A stretch of DNA of 64,000 nt from JBGVSA01 sp049840475 (GCA_049840475.1 JASGKX010000003.1:558001-622000), one strand, 5' to 3'. Positions 17,544 to 26,087 are shown, counted from the stretch's first letter. Notes: a model not told the origin generated them from the letters alone. Program-made: numbers and translations.

Positions 17544-19053
17544 GATGGGTCTCCCTGAGCGCGTCATAGCGTCCCACATTGGCTTGCGGCTCCACGTGCA
17601 GGGCTAATGCCTGGGGGGCGTCGACGGGGGACACCGGCCCGCCTTCGAGGAGACGGCTGAGAATGTTCAGAACAGTCTGCTTGGAGGGCGCGCCGCTCTC
17701 GAGCGCCAACTCCACCGCAGCCAGTACGGCCTGTTCATCGTGTAGCAGAACAAGCGCTAGCACCTCCACCATCTCGCGATCACCCCCTGGGCGTTTGAGC
17801 AGCGTTCGTTGCAACTGCTTGAAGCCTTCGGGCAGTTCGCAGAAGGGCGCCCCGTTGCGTAATGCCCCCGGCTTGCGCTGGAGGACGGCCAGGTAGTGTC
17901 GCCAGTCGTAGATCGTCTGGCCCGTACTATGGCTGCGGCTGATCAGGCGGGCGTGTTCGGCGATGATCTGGCCTTCGGCGACGAACACCAGTCGTGCGGC
18001 ATAGACACGCAAGCTCACCGCGCAGTTGGCGAAGGACGCCGGCACGCTGTAGCGATTGCGCTCGAAGTGCACGAGGCAGGTGGGCGAGACCCGCTTGAGG
18101 TGTTCGACGAATCCATCGAAGGGCTGGCCCACAGGCATCAGATGGGGGCGCTCTTGTGACCATGCTTCCCACACCGTCATGTCCAGTTCCGGGTGACGGA
18201 CCTGCTGCCAGAGCAGCACGCACTGGTCCGCCAGCCAATCGTTGAGGGCCTCGAGCGACGTGAAGGATGGGATGCGCTGCCAGATGCGATGGCGGCTGTC
18301 CTGCACGTTCTTCTCGATCTGTCCCTTCTCCCAGCCTGAGGCCGGGTTGCAGAACTCGGCATCAAACAGGTAGTGACTGACCATCGCGCTGAAGCGCAGG
18401 TTGACCTCGCGGTGCTTACCCTGGCCGACGCGATCGACTGCCGTCTTCATATTGTCGTAGATGCCACGCCGGGGAATGCCGCCCCACGCCACGAAGGCGT
18501 GATGGTGGGCGTCGAAGAGCATCTCGTGGGTCTGCAGCGGATAGGCGCGCAGGAAGAACGCCCGACTATGGCTGAGCTTGAACTGCGCCACCTGCAGCTT
18601 CATGCGCTCGCCACCGATGACCGCCCAGTCCTCGCTCCAGTCGAACTGGAAGGCCTCCCCTTCGGCAAAGCGCAAGGGAATGAATGTTCCCCGGCCCGCC
18701 GTCCTGGCCTGTTGCTGCTGGTCCTGGCGCCAGCGCCGCGAGAACGCGGCCACCCGATCATAGGAGCCCGTAAAGCCCAGGACGCATAGGTCAGCGTGGA
18801 TCTGCCGCAGCGTTCGTCGCTGCTTGCGTGGCTTGTTTGATTCAGTCTTAAGCCACGTATCGAGCTTGGCCGCGTAGCCGTCGAGCTTGCTCGGACTATG
18901 TCGTGCGGCGTAGGTCGGAACGGTTGTTTGGGCGCGCAGGTAGCGCCGAACCGTATTGCGGGAGATACCCAGGCGCCGGGCGATCTCGCGAAGCGGGATC
19001 TGGTCGCGCAGGTGCCAACGTCGAATGATGCTCAGGATGGCCACGTCGATCAC
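17533..19053 (-). CDS. istA: IS21-family transposase IstA
   Basis: 506 residues. N-terminal helix-turn-helix (IPLREIARRLGISRNTVRRYLR) and a DDE integrase core: Asp in FQFDWSED, Asp in RGIYDNMKTAV, and Glu in ASGWEKGQIEKNVQ. The C-terminal beta-barrel-like region includes RNRYSVPASFANCAVSLRVY. Start taken at GTG 19053 (MIDVAILSIIRRWH), although the frame is open slightly upstream and may start a few codons earlier. It overlaps istB by about 11 bp, the usual IS21 arrangement. Confidence 0.93.
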   Translation of the reverse strand: MIDVAILSIIRRWHLRDQIPLREIARRLGISRNTVRRYLRAQTTVPTYAARHSPSKLDGYAAKLDTWLKTESNKPRKQRRTLRQIHADLCVLGFTGSYDRVAAFSRRWRQDQQQQARTAGRGTFIPLRFAEGEAFQFDWSEDWAVIGGERMKLQVAQFKLSHSRAFFLRAYPLQTHEMLFDAHHHAFVAWGGIPRRGIYDNMKTAVDRVGQGKHREVNLRFSAMVSHYLFDAEFCNPASGWEKGQIEKNVQDSRHRIWQRIPSFTSLEALNDWLADQCVLLWQQVRHPELDMTVWEAWSQERPHLMPVGQPFDGFVEHLKRVSPTCLVHFERNRYSVPASFANCAVSLRVYAARLVFVAEGQIIAEHARLISRSHSTGQTIYDWRHYLAVLQRKPGALRNGAPFCELPEGFKQLQRTLLKRPGGDREMVEVLALVLLHDEQAVLAAVELALESGAPSKQTVLNILSRLLEGGPVSPVDAPQALALHVEPQANVGRYDALRETHHAA

Positions 19054-19194
19054 TCCAAACTCCTGCTCGTTGCCGAGCAGGCAAGTGTTCTATACGTGGG
19101 TCAGAATTCGATGCAAATCACCCCATCAGGTGGGTCAGGTTTCGGTGCAAATCAACATGAAACCTTCTCTCTGACCTTTGTGGAGTTAATCACT

Positions 19195-20325
19195 GTGAAA
19201 AAAACACTGTTTTCCCTTGTGCCAGCAGCGTTCGCGCTGGCCGCCTCGACCCTCCTGACTACGCCGGTGCATGCACAGGAAGTCGTCGTCGGCGTACCGA
19301 TATCGTCGTCAGGCATTTTCTCGTTCGCAAACCTGCCGGCACGCAATGGCATCACGCTGGCCGCCGAGGAGGTTGCCCGATCCGGCGACCTCGGGCCGGT
19401 GAAGATCAAGCTCCTGATCGAGGACACCAATAGCGACAAGAACCAGGCTGTGAATCTGGTCAATCGCTTCATCAACACCAACAAGGCAGTGCTGATTCTC
19501 GGATCAACTTCGACTGTCGAGGCGCAGGCCTATCTGCCGATCGCCCAAAGCAAGAAGATCCCGGCGCTGACCCAGGCGTCCGGGGATGTCGCTGTCATTG
19601 GTGATTGGATCTTCAAGGCCAACGCATCGCCCAGCAAGATCATGGAAAGCCTCGCGCTGCGCTATCTGAAGGACTATCAACCCAAACGTGTCGCGTACAT
19701 CTTCAACCGTGACAACGAGTCCTACGTACAGCAGAAGGATGGGGTGAAAGGGCGCTTTGAGCACGCGGGGGTGAAGACGGTCCTGGAAGAGACCATTGTC
19801 GGCTCGGATACCGACTTCAGTGCCATCGTCACGAAGGTCGTCGCGCAGAACATCGACACGCTGGTGATATCCACGACCGGCGAGGTGACGGCCAATATCA
19901 TCATCCAGGCCAAGCAGGCCGGTTTGCCGCCGTCAGTGCGTATTGTCGGCACACCGTCGGCCGCGTCCAATCAGTTCTTGAAAGTTGGCGGGTCGGCTGT
20001 GGAAGGCGTGATTTTCACGTCGGACTATTTCGTCGGCAATCCGGCCAAACTGAATCAAGACTTCATCAGCGCGTACACCAAGAAGTACGGCTCCGAGCCC
20101 GATACCTTCGCCGCCATCGGCTATACGGTTTTCAAGACGGCTGCGGCCGCCATCAAGAACGCCGGCCCCGACTACAGCCCAGAGTCGATCCGCAAAGGTC
20201 TCGCGGGCATCAAGGATCTGCCCACGGTCCTGGGCAACGGCTCACTGACGCAGACGCAGACACGCACGCCAGCCTACGACGGAGTCGTGTTAACTGTTCG
20301 AAACGGGAAGTTCGTCCAGCTATGA
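19195..20325 (+). CDS. ABC transporter substrate-binding protein, branched-chain amino acid type
   Basis: 376-residue periplasmic binding protein. The start is GTG 19195, preceded by TGGAG, and gives a clean signal peptide KKTLFSLVPAAFALAASTLLTTPVHA with cleavage before QEVVVGVPIS. The mature protein has the LivK/Peripla_BP_6 pattern: GITLAAEEVARSG, an EDTNSDKNQAVNLVNRFI segment, and ILGSTSTVEAQAYLPIAQ in the ligand cleft. The matching permease and ATPase genes are not nearby. The IS21 element sits directly upstream (19157), so the native promoter may have been removed and partner genes lost. A perfect hairpin follows at 20356-20387. Confidence 0.9.
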   Translation: MKKTLFSLVPAAFALAASTLLTTPVHAQEVVVGVPISSSGIFSFANLPARNGITLAAEEVARSGDLGPVKIKLLIEDTNSDKNQAVNLVNRFINTNKAVLILGSTSTVEAQAYLPIAQSKKIPALTQASGDVAVIGDWIFKANASPSKIMESLALRYLKDYQPKRVAYIFNRDNESYVQQKDGVKGRFEHAGVKTVLEETIVGSDTDFSAIVTKVVAQNIDTLVISTTGEVTANIIIQAKQAGLPPSVRIVGTPSAASNQFLKVGGSAVEGVIFTSDYFVGNPAKLNQDFISAYTKKYGSEPDTFAAIGYTVFKTAAAAIKNAGPDYSPESIRKGLAGIKDLPTVLGNGSLTQTQTRTPAYDGVVLTVRNGKFVQL

Positions 20326-20355
20326 CAGCACGGCATCTCTTCGTCTGAACACCCA

Positions 20356-20387
20356 GTGCCAGTCCGTGACGAGACATGGACTGGCAC
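20356..20387 (+). terminator. Hairpin downstream of the substrate-binding protein gene
   Basis: Perfect 10-bp stem GTGCCAGTCC / GGACTGGCAC with a 12-nt loop, 30 bp after the stop codon. There is no T-tract, so it is either a weak terminator or an mRNA 3' stabilising stem. The rest of the 360-bp gap to 20684 shows nothing else. Confidence 0.5.
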
Positions 20388-20684
20388 CGTGCGATCGCAA
20401 TGGACAGACCGAGATCTTGGCGACAATCGTGCCGGTGTGCAGTGCTGGCGAGGCGCTTCGAGCCACGGGCTGGTTTGGCGGAAGAGCTACGACTGTGATC
20501 AGTCGGTACGCCCAACGCGTGAAAGTGGGGGCTGGCGATTGTTGGGGTATGAGTTTTCCTCGCTGAAAGGCCCAAACTTTGGAATGAGAGAAGAGGGGGC
20601 CATGACTGACTTTGCCCACGCAGAGAAAGGCTTGAGATAGTCATCCAAGAAGTCTGTGCGTCGCTGCGTCGCGACGCACACGTG

Positions 20685-21314
20685 TCACTGAGGCGCTTCG
20701 CAATGCGCTGCAGAATCGCGACAATCAATGAGCGAGTATTTCACGCCGTCAACGGTTGCCTTCATGCTGACTAGCGTGCCGTTAGGTTTATAAGTCACCA
20801 GCGCGTGTTCACCGACGACATCGAGATTGCCGCTACGGGAATTGCGCAAGTCATATTTCACATCCAGCCTTAGTTCGACTAGGTTGCCAGCGCTTTGAGG
20901 TATGACGTGATAGCGCACGTTGAGCGCGCCATTGGGGGAATGGCTCTCATCTCCTGCAAACCGAACGGTGGTCGCTCCACGCCAACCGCCGCCAATGTTC
21001 AGTCGCTTGGGGAACAACATAGCTTTCGCGGTGTTATGCCGAACTGGCTCAGCGTTGAGCAAAATTGTTCCGCAGGTTTTGTCGCTCTGCCACAGCCAGA
21101 ATTCGCCCAGATCTATCGGCGAGAGATTGACGTATTGAATCTGTACGTTTGTTCCGATCAAACTGCTTTGCTCTCGAGTGCAACGATAGCGTTGCGGGCT
21201 CATGCCTACGTCCTGAACTTGCTCAGAATTCACTGAGGCGTTTGGCTCTGCGTGCGCGCCACTCATGGCGAGTACGCCGATACAGAGCGCAGCACACGTC
21301 TTCCATGCTTTCAT
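20685..21314 (-). CDS. Secreted protein of unknown function
   Basis: 209 residues from the ATG at 21314, giving a signal peptide KAWKTCAALCIGVLAMSGAHA cleaved before EPNAS. The longer frame from 21338 adds eight residues before the Lys and is less likely. The mature part is beta-rich, with four to six cysteines that could form disulfides (YRCTREQ, KTCGT, DCRDSAAHC). No family recognised. It stands alone next to the dif site. Confidence 0.7.
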   Translation of the reverse strand: MKAWKTCAALCIGVLAMSGAHAEPNASVNSEQVQDVGMSPQRYRCTREQSSLIGTNVQIQYVNLSPIDLGEFWLWQSDKTCGTILLNAEPVRHNTAKAMLFPKRLNIGGGWRGATTVRFAGDESHSPNGALNVRYHVIPQSAGNLVELRLDVKYDLRNSRSGNLDVVGEHALVTYKPNGTLVSMKATVDGVKYSLIDCRDSAAHCEAPQ

Positions 21315-21529
21315 AGCTTTTCCCCCGACGGCCGTCATGTGACCTTTTTTGGTGAGTTATGGCGGTAGCGCTTGGTGAGGCGCTTCCGAGGCGGAGCATA
21401 GTATCTCCGCATGCATCGAAGAAAGAGGGGTGTCCCACCGAACGAACGAGTCCCGCTGGCGAAGATCGACACGCCACGCTGCGGCTTCGAGTTCGTTGGC
21501 AACAAGCTGGTTCTTTTGATTGCCATTTA

Positions 21530-21557
21530 TGTTGACATAATAAACATTATGCGCAGT
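21530..21557 (-). other. dif: dif-like XerC/XerD site (prophage attL)
   Basis: Read on the minus strand this is ACTGCGCATAA, spacer TGTTTA, TTATGTCAACA. It closely resembles the bacterial dif consensus (GGTGCGCATAA-TGTATA-TTATGTTAAAT in E. coli), with an XerC arm, a 6-bp centre and an XerD arm. The 20 bases 21539-21558 recur at 28430-28449, the other prophage end, where the XerD arm is degraded. The complete dif is thus kept at this side, as in other Xer-exploiting filamentous phages, so the host can still resolve chromosome dimers here. Confidence 0.85.
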
Positions 21558-21558
21558 C

Positions 21559-21644
21559 TTGCGACCGCAATTCGAGCGGCAGCTCGAGCTGCTCACGCCA
21601 CGTTGACAAAGTTGCGACGGCCCGTCGGTTACATGGGTTCGTGA
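21559..21644 (+). other. Displaced 3' end of the phage regulator gene
   Basis: If the two attachment cores are joined, as in the circular phage, the regulator frame at 28038 continues through the core into this segment. It reads LATAIRAAARAAHATLTKLR, then RPVGYMGS and TGA at 21642-21644. The frame fits exactly. A strong terminator follows 35 bp later. In the prophage this piece is cut off from its gene and untranslated as such. Confidence 0.75.
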
Positions 21645-21678
21645 GCACCCTGCAGACCAAATGAATGTGAATGTAAGG

Positions 21679-21706
21679 AACGCCTGCCGAGTGCAGGCGT
21701 TTTTTT
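21679..21706 (+). terminator. Rho-independent terminator
   Basis: Perfect 9-bp stem AACGCCTGC / GCAGGCGTT with loop CGAGT, followed by T residues. It is oriented for plus-strand transcripts. The only plus-strand gene that would need it is the phage regulator in its circular form (tail at 21559-21644). In the prophage it stops transcripts entering from the host side. Confidence 0.88.
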
Positions 21707-21885
21707 CGTCCCTGATTCTGCGGTACCAAGTTCGACGCGTCGGACGCGACCCCGGACGCGACATTCTCAGCGACCAGTAAAGCCGCCGCAGTTCCGACGA
21801 CCACGCTGGATACACCGTTCGACCCTGCCCGTTAGTACGTAAGAAAACCGCAGCGAGAGTTGCGAAAAAACGACGGCCCCATGAA

Positions 21886-22275
21886 TCAAGACCTATCTCG
21901 CGCAAGACGATCCATCGCCCGCGCAATAGCTTCACCGCGTGAAATACCTGGAGCACGACTCAACTCATACTGTACAAGCCGATTCGCCGCCCGCACATCG
22001 CCGCCTACTGCATTAGCCAACAAATCAAAGGCACCACTTGTGGGAGTTCTATTCCCGGTGAAGTACGGATCGTTGCTAACCGGCGGCAACAACGGTGCGT
22101 CACGCGATAGCGAACGCTTACGCCGAAAATCGGACGCTCTTAAGCCCTTCTCATCATCGGGCTTCTTTGTGTATGCAGACCAAACCACCCACACAAACCA
22201 CCAAACGCCGACAACCATCAAGAGATAGCGCAGCACATCAAGGAAGAAGATTCGATCTAGCATGATGAGCATCAT
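21886..22275 (-). CDS. Phage-encoded membrane protein, unknown
   Basis: 129 residues. An N-terminal membrane segment (about 10-32, VLRYLLMVVGVWWFVWVVWSAY) is followed by a basic linker and a helical C-terminal part (GDVRAANRLVQYELSRAP; GEAIARAMDRLARDRS). Start uncertain: three ATGs lie within 13 bp (22275, 22272, 22263). It sits beyond the zot end of the core module, a position where inoviruses carry accessory or regulatory genes. Family not recognised. Confidence 0.6.
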   Translation of the reverse strand: MMLIMLDRIFFLDVLRYLLMVVGVWWFVWVVWSAYTKKPDDEKGLRASDFRRKRSLSRDAPLLPPVSNDPYFTGNRTPTSGAFDLLANAVGGDVRAANRLVQYELSRAPGISRGEAIARAMDRLARDRS

Positions 22276-22629
22276 GCCAAATTTGTAGGAATTGAAGAAT
22301 TCGCCTCAAAGGGCAAGACGACCGCTCCGACGCTACGCGTCATCCAGGCGGCGTAATCGCCGCACACCGTGACCGCCTCTCCGATCAGCAGCACCACGTA
22401 AGCCCCTCCCTTCGCCTACACGAAGTCTCCGACCACGGCACCCCGCCGCAAGACCGCCCAACGGGCAAGCCCGATGGATCGATCTGGCGACAAGGCCCCG
22501 TCCGTGGTCTCCGCATCGTTCCGGGCGAAGCGACGGGCGTACGGTGGAACGCGGCCCACACAGAAGCCGCTCACGGAAGTCCAACGATGGGCTCAGCTCC
22601 GGGCCCCGGTAGGTGGAAAGGCGAACACC
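22276..22629. other. Phage intergenic region with hairpins (candidate origin or packaging signal)
   Basis: 354 bp without a convincing gene. It contains short perfect hairpins: GCGGCG-TAAT-CGCCGC at 22348-22363 and CGGGC-AA-GCCCG at 22462-22473. Filamentous phages keep their plus/minus-strand origins and packaging hairpin in such a gap after the morphogenesis genes. No nick site can be named from sequence alone. Confidence 0.5.
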
Positions 22630-22896
22630 ATGATTGCGAAAAACTTCAAGCGTTACCCCGAAGCCATGGCCGCGCAGGCGGTTTTTGAGTTCATGGAAGA
22701 GTTCGCGCTGCTACTGGTAGAAGCGCCGCGCGCAGTCTGGCAAGCCATCCAGATTGCCCGCATGCGCGAACAGCAGGCAAAGAAAAAGCCAGAGCAGTCA
22801 CCCGCACCGGCCTTGTCAATTTGGCAACGCGCCTACACGAAAACACAGACGTTAGTTCTGCGTGCCCTGACTTACCTGCGCAACCTCATGACGTGA
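22630..22896 (+). CDS. Small phage protein, unknown
   Basis: 88 residues, ATG preceded by GGTGGAAAGG. The N-terminal half is a hydrophobic helix flanked by acidic residues (AQAVFEFMEEFALLLVEAPRAVWQAI). The middle is Lys/Gln rich (QQAKKKPEQS) and the end is basic and helical. It is the only gene of this length on the plus strand within the phage core and overlaps the 3' end of zot by 45 bp in convergent direction. Function not recognised; a host-interaction or regulatory role is possible. Confidence 0.55.
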   Translation: MIAKNFKRYPEAMAAQAVFEFMEEFALLLVEAPRAVWQAIQIARMREQQAKKKPEQSPAPALSIWQRAYTKTQTLVLRALTYLRNLMT

Positions 22897-23889
22897 TTCG
22901 CGCCACGGGTTGAACGGCGGATGCTTGAGCCATTCCCGACATTGGCCGTCGTCCAAGAACGCATCCGTTCCTTGTTCAGTGAAGCACGTGCACCGATCAG
23001 CCATCGCCACACAGCCCACAACTACTGGCATCGTTTTGACCTGGCGGATGCCATCGTACATCGGTGCGGTTTCTGGCCGCGTAGTGATGCGCGGCGTCCA
23101 ATCTGAAACTGTTGCTCCCGCAATCTGTTGCCCCGGAGCAGGAACTTGCTGACCACCCTGTGGCAATGCTGGCACGCCAACCGGGCCGGATTGCTCAGCC
23201 GAACGCGTAGCCGGCACAGGCGTTTTGTCTGCGGTAAGCCGATGATAGGCACGCCACCCCAAGAACCCGACCACGGCAACGCCTATAGCGACCCCATAAA
23301 CCGCCAACGGCGCACGCTGACGCTGTTTCACATGCACCGACGCTGACTTGTATTTGCCGAAGATACCCTTCGGCAATTTGTAACTCCGTACCGCCGCCGC
23401 AGCACGATCCGTCCGGCTTTCCGGATCACTGCATTCAGCCCATTCGTAGAGCTTCCGACCCGACCAAAGCGCACGCAGATGGATGTGTTTGCCGACCAGC
23501 TTCCGCACGTTTGAATCGACCAACGTCGGCGCTTGCGTGATCAGCCAGAAATCAAGGCCCTGATGGCGATGCTTCTCAAATGCCGCAACATAGTCCGGCA
23601 CCTTTGAACCGACAGAGCGCGGACGGAAGACCTTTTGCGCTTCGTCGATGATGATCAGCGCACCTTCCGGAAACGTAAAGACAGCCTCTAGCAACGAAGC
23701 ATCTTCGTCCGCCTGAACCTGTATCGTCCAATCAGAAACCGGTGGAACTACGGCATGCCACAACAACAATTCAGGAATGCCCATGACATACACAGGACGA
23801 TCAGGATTCGCTGCAATGAATTCCTCAAGCTGCGCCACCGCATAGGCCGTCTTGCCCGCACCGGGCGTTCCCGTAATGAGCGTAATCAT
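22852..23889 (-). CDS. zot: Zot-family phage assembly ATPase (pI-like)
   Basis: 345 residues from MITLITGTPGAGKTAYAVAQ. Walker A is GTPGAGKT (residues 7-14) and Walker B is ALIIIDEAQKVF. A single membrane span (about YGVAIGVAVVGFLGWRAY) separates the cytoplasmic ATPase from a periplasmic tail with two Cys pairs (VGCVAMADRCTCF; GQCREW). It acts in the inner-membrane extrusion complex of filamentous phage, and the Zot name does not imply toxin activity. ATG 23889 overlaps the previous stop (ATGA-type). A longer frame from 23955 lacks a reason to be used. Confidence 0.93.
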   Translation of the reverse strand: MITLITGTPGAGKTAYAVAQLEEFIAANPDRPVYVMGIPELLLWHAVVPPVSDWTIQVQADEDASLLEAVFTFPEGALIIIDEAQKVFRPRSVGSKVPDYVAAFEKHRHQGLDFWLITQAPTLVDSNVRKLVGKHIHLRALWSGRKLYEWAECSDPESRTDRAAAAVRSYKLPKGIFGKYKSASVHVKQRQRAPLAVYGVAIGVAVVGFLGWRAYHRLTADKTPVPATRSAEQSGPVGVPALPQGGQQVPAPGQQIAGATVSDWTPRITTRPETAPMYDGIRQVKTMPVVVGCVAMADRCTCFTEQGTDAFLDDGQCREWLKHPPFNPWRESRHEVAQVSQGTQN

Positions 23890-24161
23890 GCTTGCATCAT
23901 CCCGAGTTTTTTGAACGTCAGCAGAGATACCGCCGCTGTGATCGCGCCCAACCATACGCCAACGGCATCAACAAAGCCCGCCAACGCAATCACCTGATAC
24001 ACCGTCGCAGGCACCCCGCCCCACATGTTTGCAATGGCACTATCCAGCTGCGATTTAATGACGCTGAAACCGGCATAGGAAATGACCCCCATACCCACCG
24101 AGACCAGCGCGCGCTTGACCCACGGCCCAACGCCCGCAGCGATGAACGACGCAAGACTCAT
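23886..24161 (-). CDS. DUF2523 inovirus minor structural protein (pVI-like)
   Basis: 91 residues from MSLASFIAAGVGPWVKRALV. It has three hydrophobic stretches (about 18-35, 50-66 and 68-85). The family sits between the adsorption protein and Zot in many inoviruses and is considered the pVI-type minor coat protein at the virion end. It overlaps the upstream gene and zot by 4 bp on each side, so translation of the three is coupled. Confidence 0.85.
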   Translation of the reverse strand: MSLASFIAAGVGPWVKRALVSVGMGVISYAGFSVIKSQLDSAIANMWGGVPATVYQVIALAGFVDAVGVWLGAITAAVSLLTFKKLGMMQA

Positions 24162-25513
24162 CGCGTTCCCCTTGCGATCATGAACAGAAAGATACCCGCC
24201 GACAGCCACGCCAGCCCGATCACCATCGGTCTAATGATCTTGGCGTAATCGCACATCATGTCGAATGACAACGTAGCGGTCTGCCCGAAGTAGGAAATCG
24301 TCACCGGTGAGGGACAGCCCCCCGCAGCCGTACCCTCTTGCTGCCACAACACTGACGACTCTTGCTCAGGCAAATCCACATCTTCAGGATCGCCCAATTC
24401 CTGACATGCCAATGCATCCGGATTCTCTTCGCACATCGAAGTGTCATCCGGCTCCCGCTCCGGCTCAGGTTCCGTCTGCACATCGCCTGCCGTCCCCTCT
24501 TCCGTCACCGTACCGGTCTGAATTGCCCCGTCTGGCTGTGTAACAGTCGTCCTCGTTGTCGCCCCTACTGACACCTGATTCCCTGCATAGCCGAGCTTGT
24601 AGTCTGTCTGCGTCTGCGTGACAGTCTGCCCCGCCGGCCCCGTCGCTGTAGTCGTCCTCACCGGCCCCGGCAAAGACGCCGGCCCCGTCACCTGCAAAGG
24701 TTCAACATCCAACGGCGTATTCGTAGAGAGAATCTGCTTAACAGCGGGAGCAGCAGGCAACTCCCCGCTATCCAGCGCTTTAGCTACCTGCCCCTGCAAA
24801 TCCGCGTCCGTCGCTTCGACCTTCGGCACCTCTGCCGGCTGCCCCCGATACACGGTGTATTTCGTTTCCGAATCTGACCGACCCGGATACGAACAAACAA
24901 TACGATAAATTGCCGCACTACCACCGCCGTACTGAATACCCCCGTCAGCACAAGACCAAGCCCCTGCCGAAGCCTGAGTCATCCGCAAAAAATCGTTCCC
25001 TACCTCCGCAACAGAGCAACGTGCAGCCGCCGTGCATGGATATCCGCCATAAGTGTGATACCAAAAGAACGCATCCTCAGGCTTCGTCGACGGCACTTCC
25101 CACCGACTCTTCGCGACGTTGTAGACGGCATCCGCAATAGCCAAACCAGCAAGCACCAAACCGACCGGACCTGCTCCGCGCAACAATGCCGCCCCCGCCC
25201 TTGCAATAGCCGCCTTCGGCACAGCACGCGTCAGCGCAAACTCTCCCGCAGCATTCGCGATAGTGAACGGCTGAACAGCTCGCAACATGGCCCCACCATT
25301 CGCCGCAGCCTGCACCGTTTGACTACCCACACGCGCCACGTTCATAACCGCGCTGGAACCATTCGACACCACTGCCTTAGATGCCGTTTGAGTAACCCAA
25401 TCAATCGGCAACGCCTGAGCATGCGCAGAATCAACAACCAGCACGCCACCAACAGCAAAACCAGCAATGAAGAGCAAGAGCCGCCGAAGCTCCACTAGCG
25501 CAAGATGATCCAT
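24158..25513 (-). CDS. TspB-like phage adsorption protein (pIII-like)
   Basis: 451 residues. Signal peptide LLLFIAGFAVGGVLVVDSAHA, cleaved before QALPIDW. A helical Ala-rich N-domain is followed by a Cys-containing domain (PCTAAARC; WSCADGG; RIVCSYPG), a Thr/Gln/Pro linker, and an acidic stretch EPEPEREPDD. Next comes the TspB-type motif CEENPDALACQELG, and a C-terminal membrane span (MVIGLAWLSAGIFLFMIA) ends in RGTR. Inferred to bind the host pilus or Tol proteins and cap the virion. It overlaps a 22-codon coat gene at its 5' end. Confidence 0.85.
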   Translation of the reverse strand: MDHLALVELRRLLLFIAGFAVGGVLVVDSAHAQALPIDWVTQTASKAVVSNGSSAVMNVARVGSQTVQAAANGGAMLRAVQPFTIANAAGEFALTRAVPKAAIARAGAALLRGAGPVGLVLAGLAIADAVYNVAKSRWEVPSTKPEDAFFWYHTYGGYPCTAAARCSVAEVGNDFLRMTQASAGAWSCADGGIQYGGGSAAIYRIVCSYPGRSDSETKYTVYRGQPAEVPKVEATDADLQGQVAKALDSGELPAAPAVKQILSTNTPLDVEPLQVTGPASLPGPVRTTTATGPAGQTVTQTQTDYKLGYAGNQVSVGATTRTTVTQPDGAIQTGTVTEEGTAGDVQTEPEPEREPDDTSMCEENPDALACQELGDPEDVDLPEQESSVLWQQEGTAAGGCPSPVTISYFGQTATLSFDMMCDYAKIIRPMVIGLAWLSAGIFLFMIARGTR

Positions 25514-25563
25514 GCTGCCCCCGTCACACAGAGAAATCCTGCAATGAAGTATGCGATTTCCAT
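25495..25563 (-). CDS. 22-residue membrane peptide, candidate minor coat protein
   Basis: The frame reads MEIAYFIAGFLCVTGAAWII then LR and TAG: one membrane span and almost nothing else. Size and position (between the 104-residue protein and the adsorption protein) match the tiny minor coat proteins pVII/pIX of Ff-type phages, which are about 30 residues. It overlaps the start of the tspB-like gene and follows the previous gene with a 1-bp gap, as expected in a packed phage operon. Confidence 0.6.
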   Translation of the reverse strand: MEIAYFIAGFLCVTGAAWIILR

Positions 25564-25564
25564 A

Positions 25565-25879
25565 TCAACGCCCCCACACTCGCCGCAGGTACATCACACC
25601 CCACACAGCAGCCCATACACCGGCTACCGCCCAACCCAACGTCACGCCATCAATGAACGCATCGCCCGGATTGCATTCCGCGAACTGAACAGAGGGAACG
25701 CCCACCGACGACAACACCGCCCCACCCTGCCGCGCAACAAGTAACCACCCTTCCCCGTCACGCTCTACCGTAGAAAGAATCGGGGGCGAGCCCGACGAGA
25801 CCACCGGACCCACCCCCGACCAGTACGCGGATGCCGCATCCGAGACCGACGCGAAGCACCGGCCCGCATGCAGCGCACC
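25565..25879 (-). CDS. Phage membrane protein, probable minor coat or assembly protein
   Basis: 104 residues from the ATG at 25879 (MGALHAGRCFASVSDAASAY). Two cysteines lie in the soluble N-terminal part, and a C-terminal membrane span (VTLGWAVAGVWAAVWGVMYL) ends in RRVWGR. It begins 4 bp after the major coat gene. The frame is open further upstream, but that extension lies antisense-free within the coat gene in another frame and is Arg-rich noise. No family name is known to me; comparable proteins occur after gVIII in related phages. Confidence 0.7.
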   Translation of the reverse strand, partial: GALHAGRCFASVSDAASAYWSGVGPVVSSGSPPILSTVERDGEGWLLVARQGGAVLSSVGVPSVQFAECNPGDAFIDGVTLGWAVAGVWAAVWGVMYLRRVWGR

Positions 25880-25883
25880 CATA

Positions 25884-26087
25884 TCAGTGCATCGCGCGCT
25901 TGATGGCGCGGAAGCCGAACAGGATGCCAGCCAGACCGAGGCACAGGCCCGCCACAGTCGTGCTGTCTTCCTTGGCGTCCGTAATCGCGGTCGTGATTTC
26001 GGTCGGCACGGCAGCCATGGCCGAACCGACCAGAACCATCGCACCGGCGAGAACAGCCGAACCCTTTGCAGCGATCTTCTTCAGCAT
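25884..26087 (-). CDS. Inovirus major coat protein (pVIII-like)
   Basis: 67-residue precursor with a textbook layout. The signal peptide is MLKKIAAKGSAVLAGAMVLV, then GSAMA. The mature coat of about 42 residues has an acidic N-terminus (AVPTEITTAITDAKEDS), a hydrophobic core (TVAGLCLGLAGILFGF) and a basic, DNA-facing C-terminus (RAIKRAMH). A strong ribosome site (AGGAGAG) precedes the ATG, fitting the thousands of copies needed per virion. Confidence 0.95.
   Translation of the reverse strand: MLKKIAAKGSAVLAGAMVLVGSAMAAVPTEITTAITDAKEDSTTVAGLCLGLAGILFGFRAIKRAMH

Larger units (their letters stand above)
16696..19157 (-). mobile_element. IS21-family insertion sequence
   Basis: About 2.46 kb bounded by TGTTGATTTGCACCGAAACC at the left and its exact complement at the right, ending at 19157. 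Each end carries a second, diverged copy of the terminal unit (GATTTGCATC...CTGACCC), as usual for IS21 elements. It encodes istA and istB on the minus strand. The flanking bases (GCGTC on the left, TGAAA on the right) do not form a target duplication. Together with the missing adhesin 3' end this suggests that DNA was deleted, perhaps by recombination between two copies. Confidence 0.9.

Noticed and set aside
22852..23889. Zot as a toxin gene
   Set aside because: Domain order (Walker ATPase, one membrane span, periplasmic tail) and position next to coat genes identify a phage assembly protein; nothing here indicates enterotoxin function.
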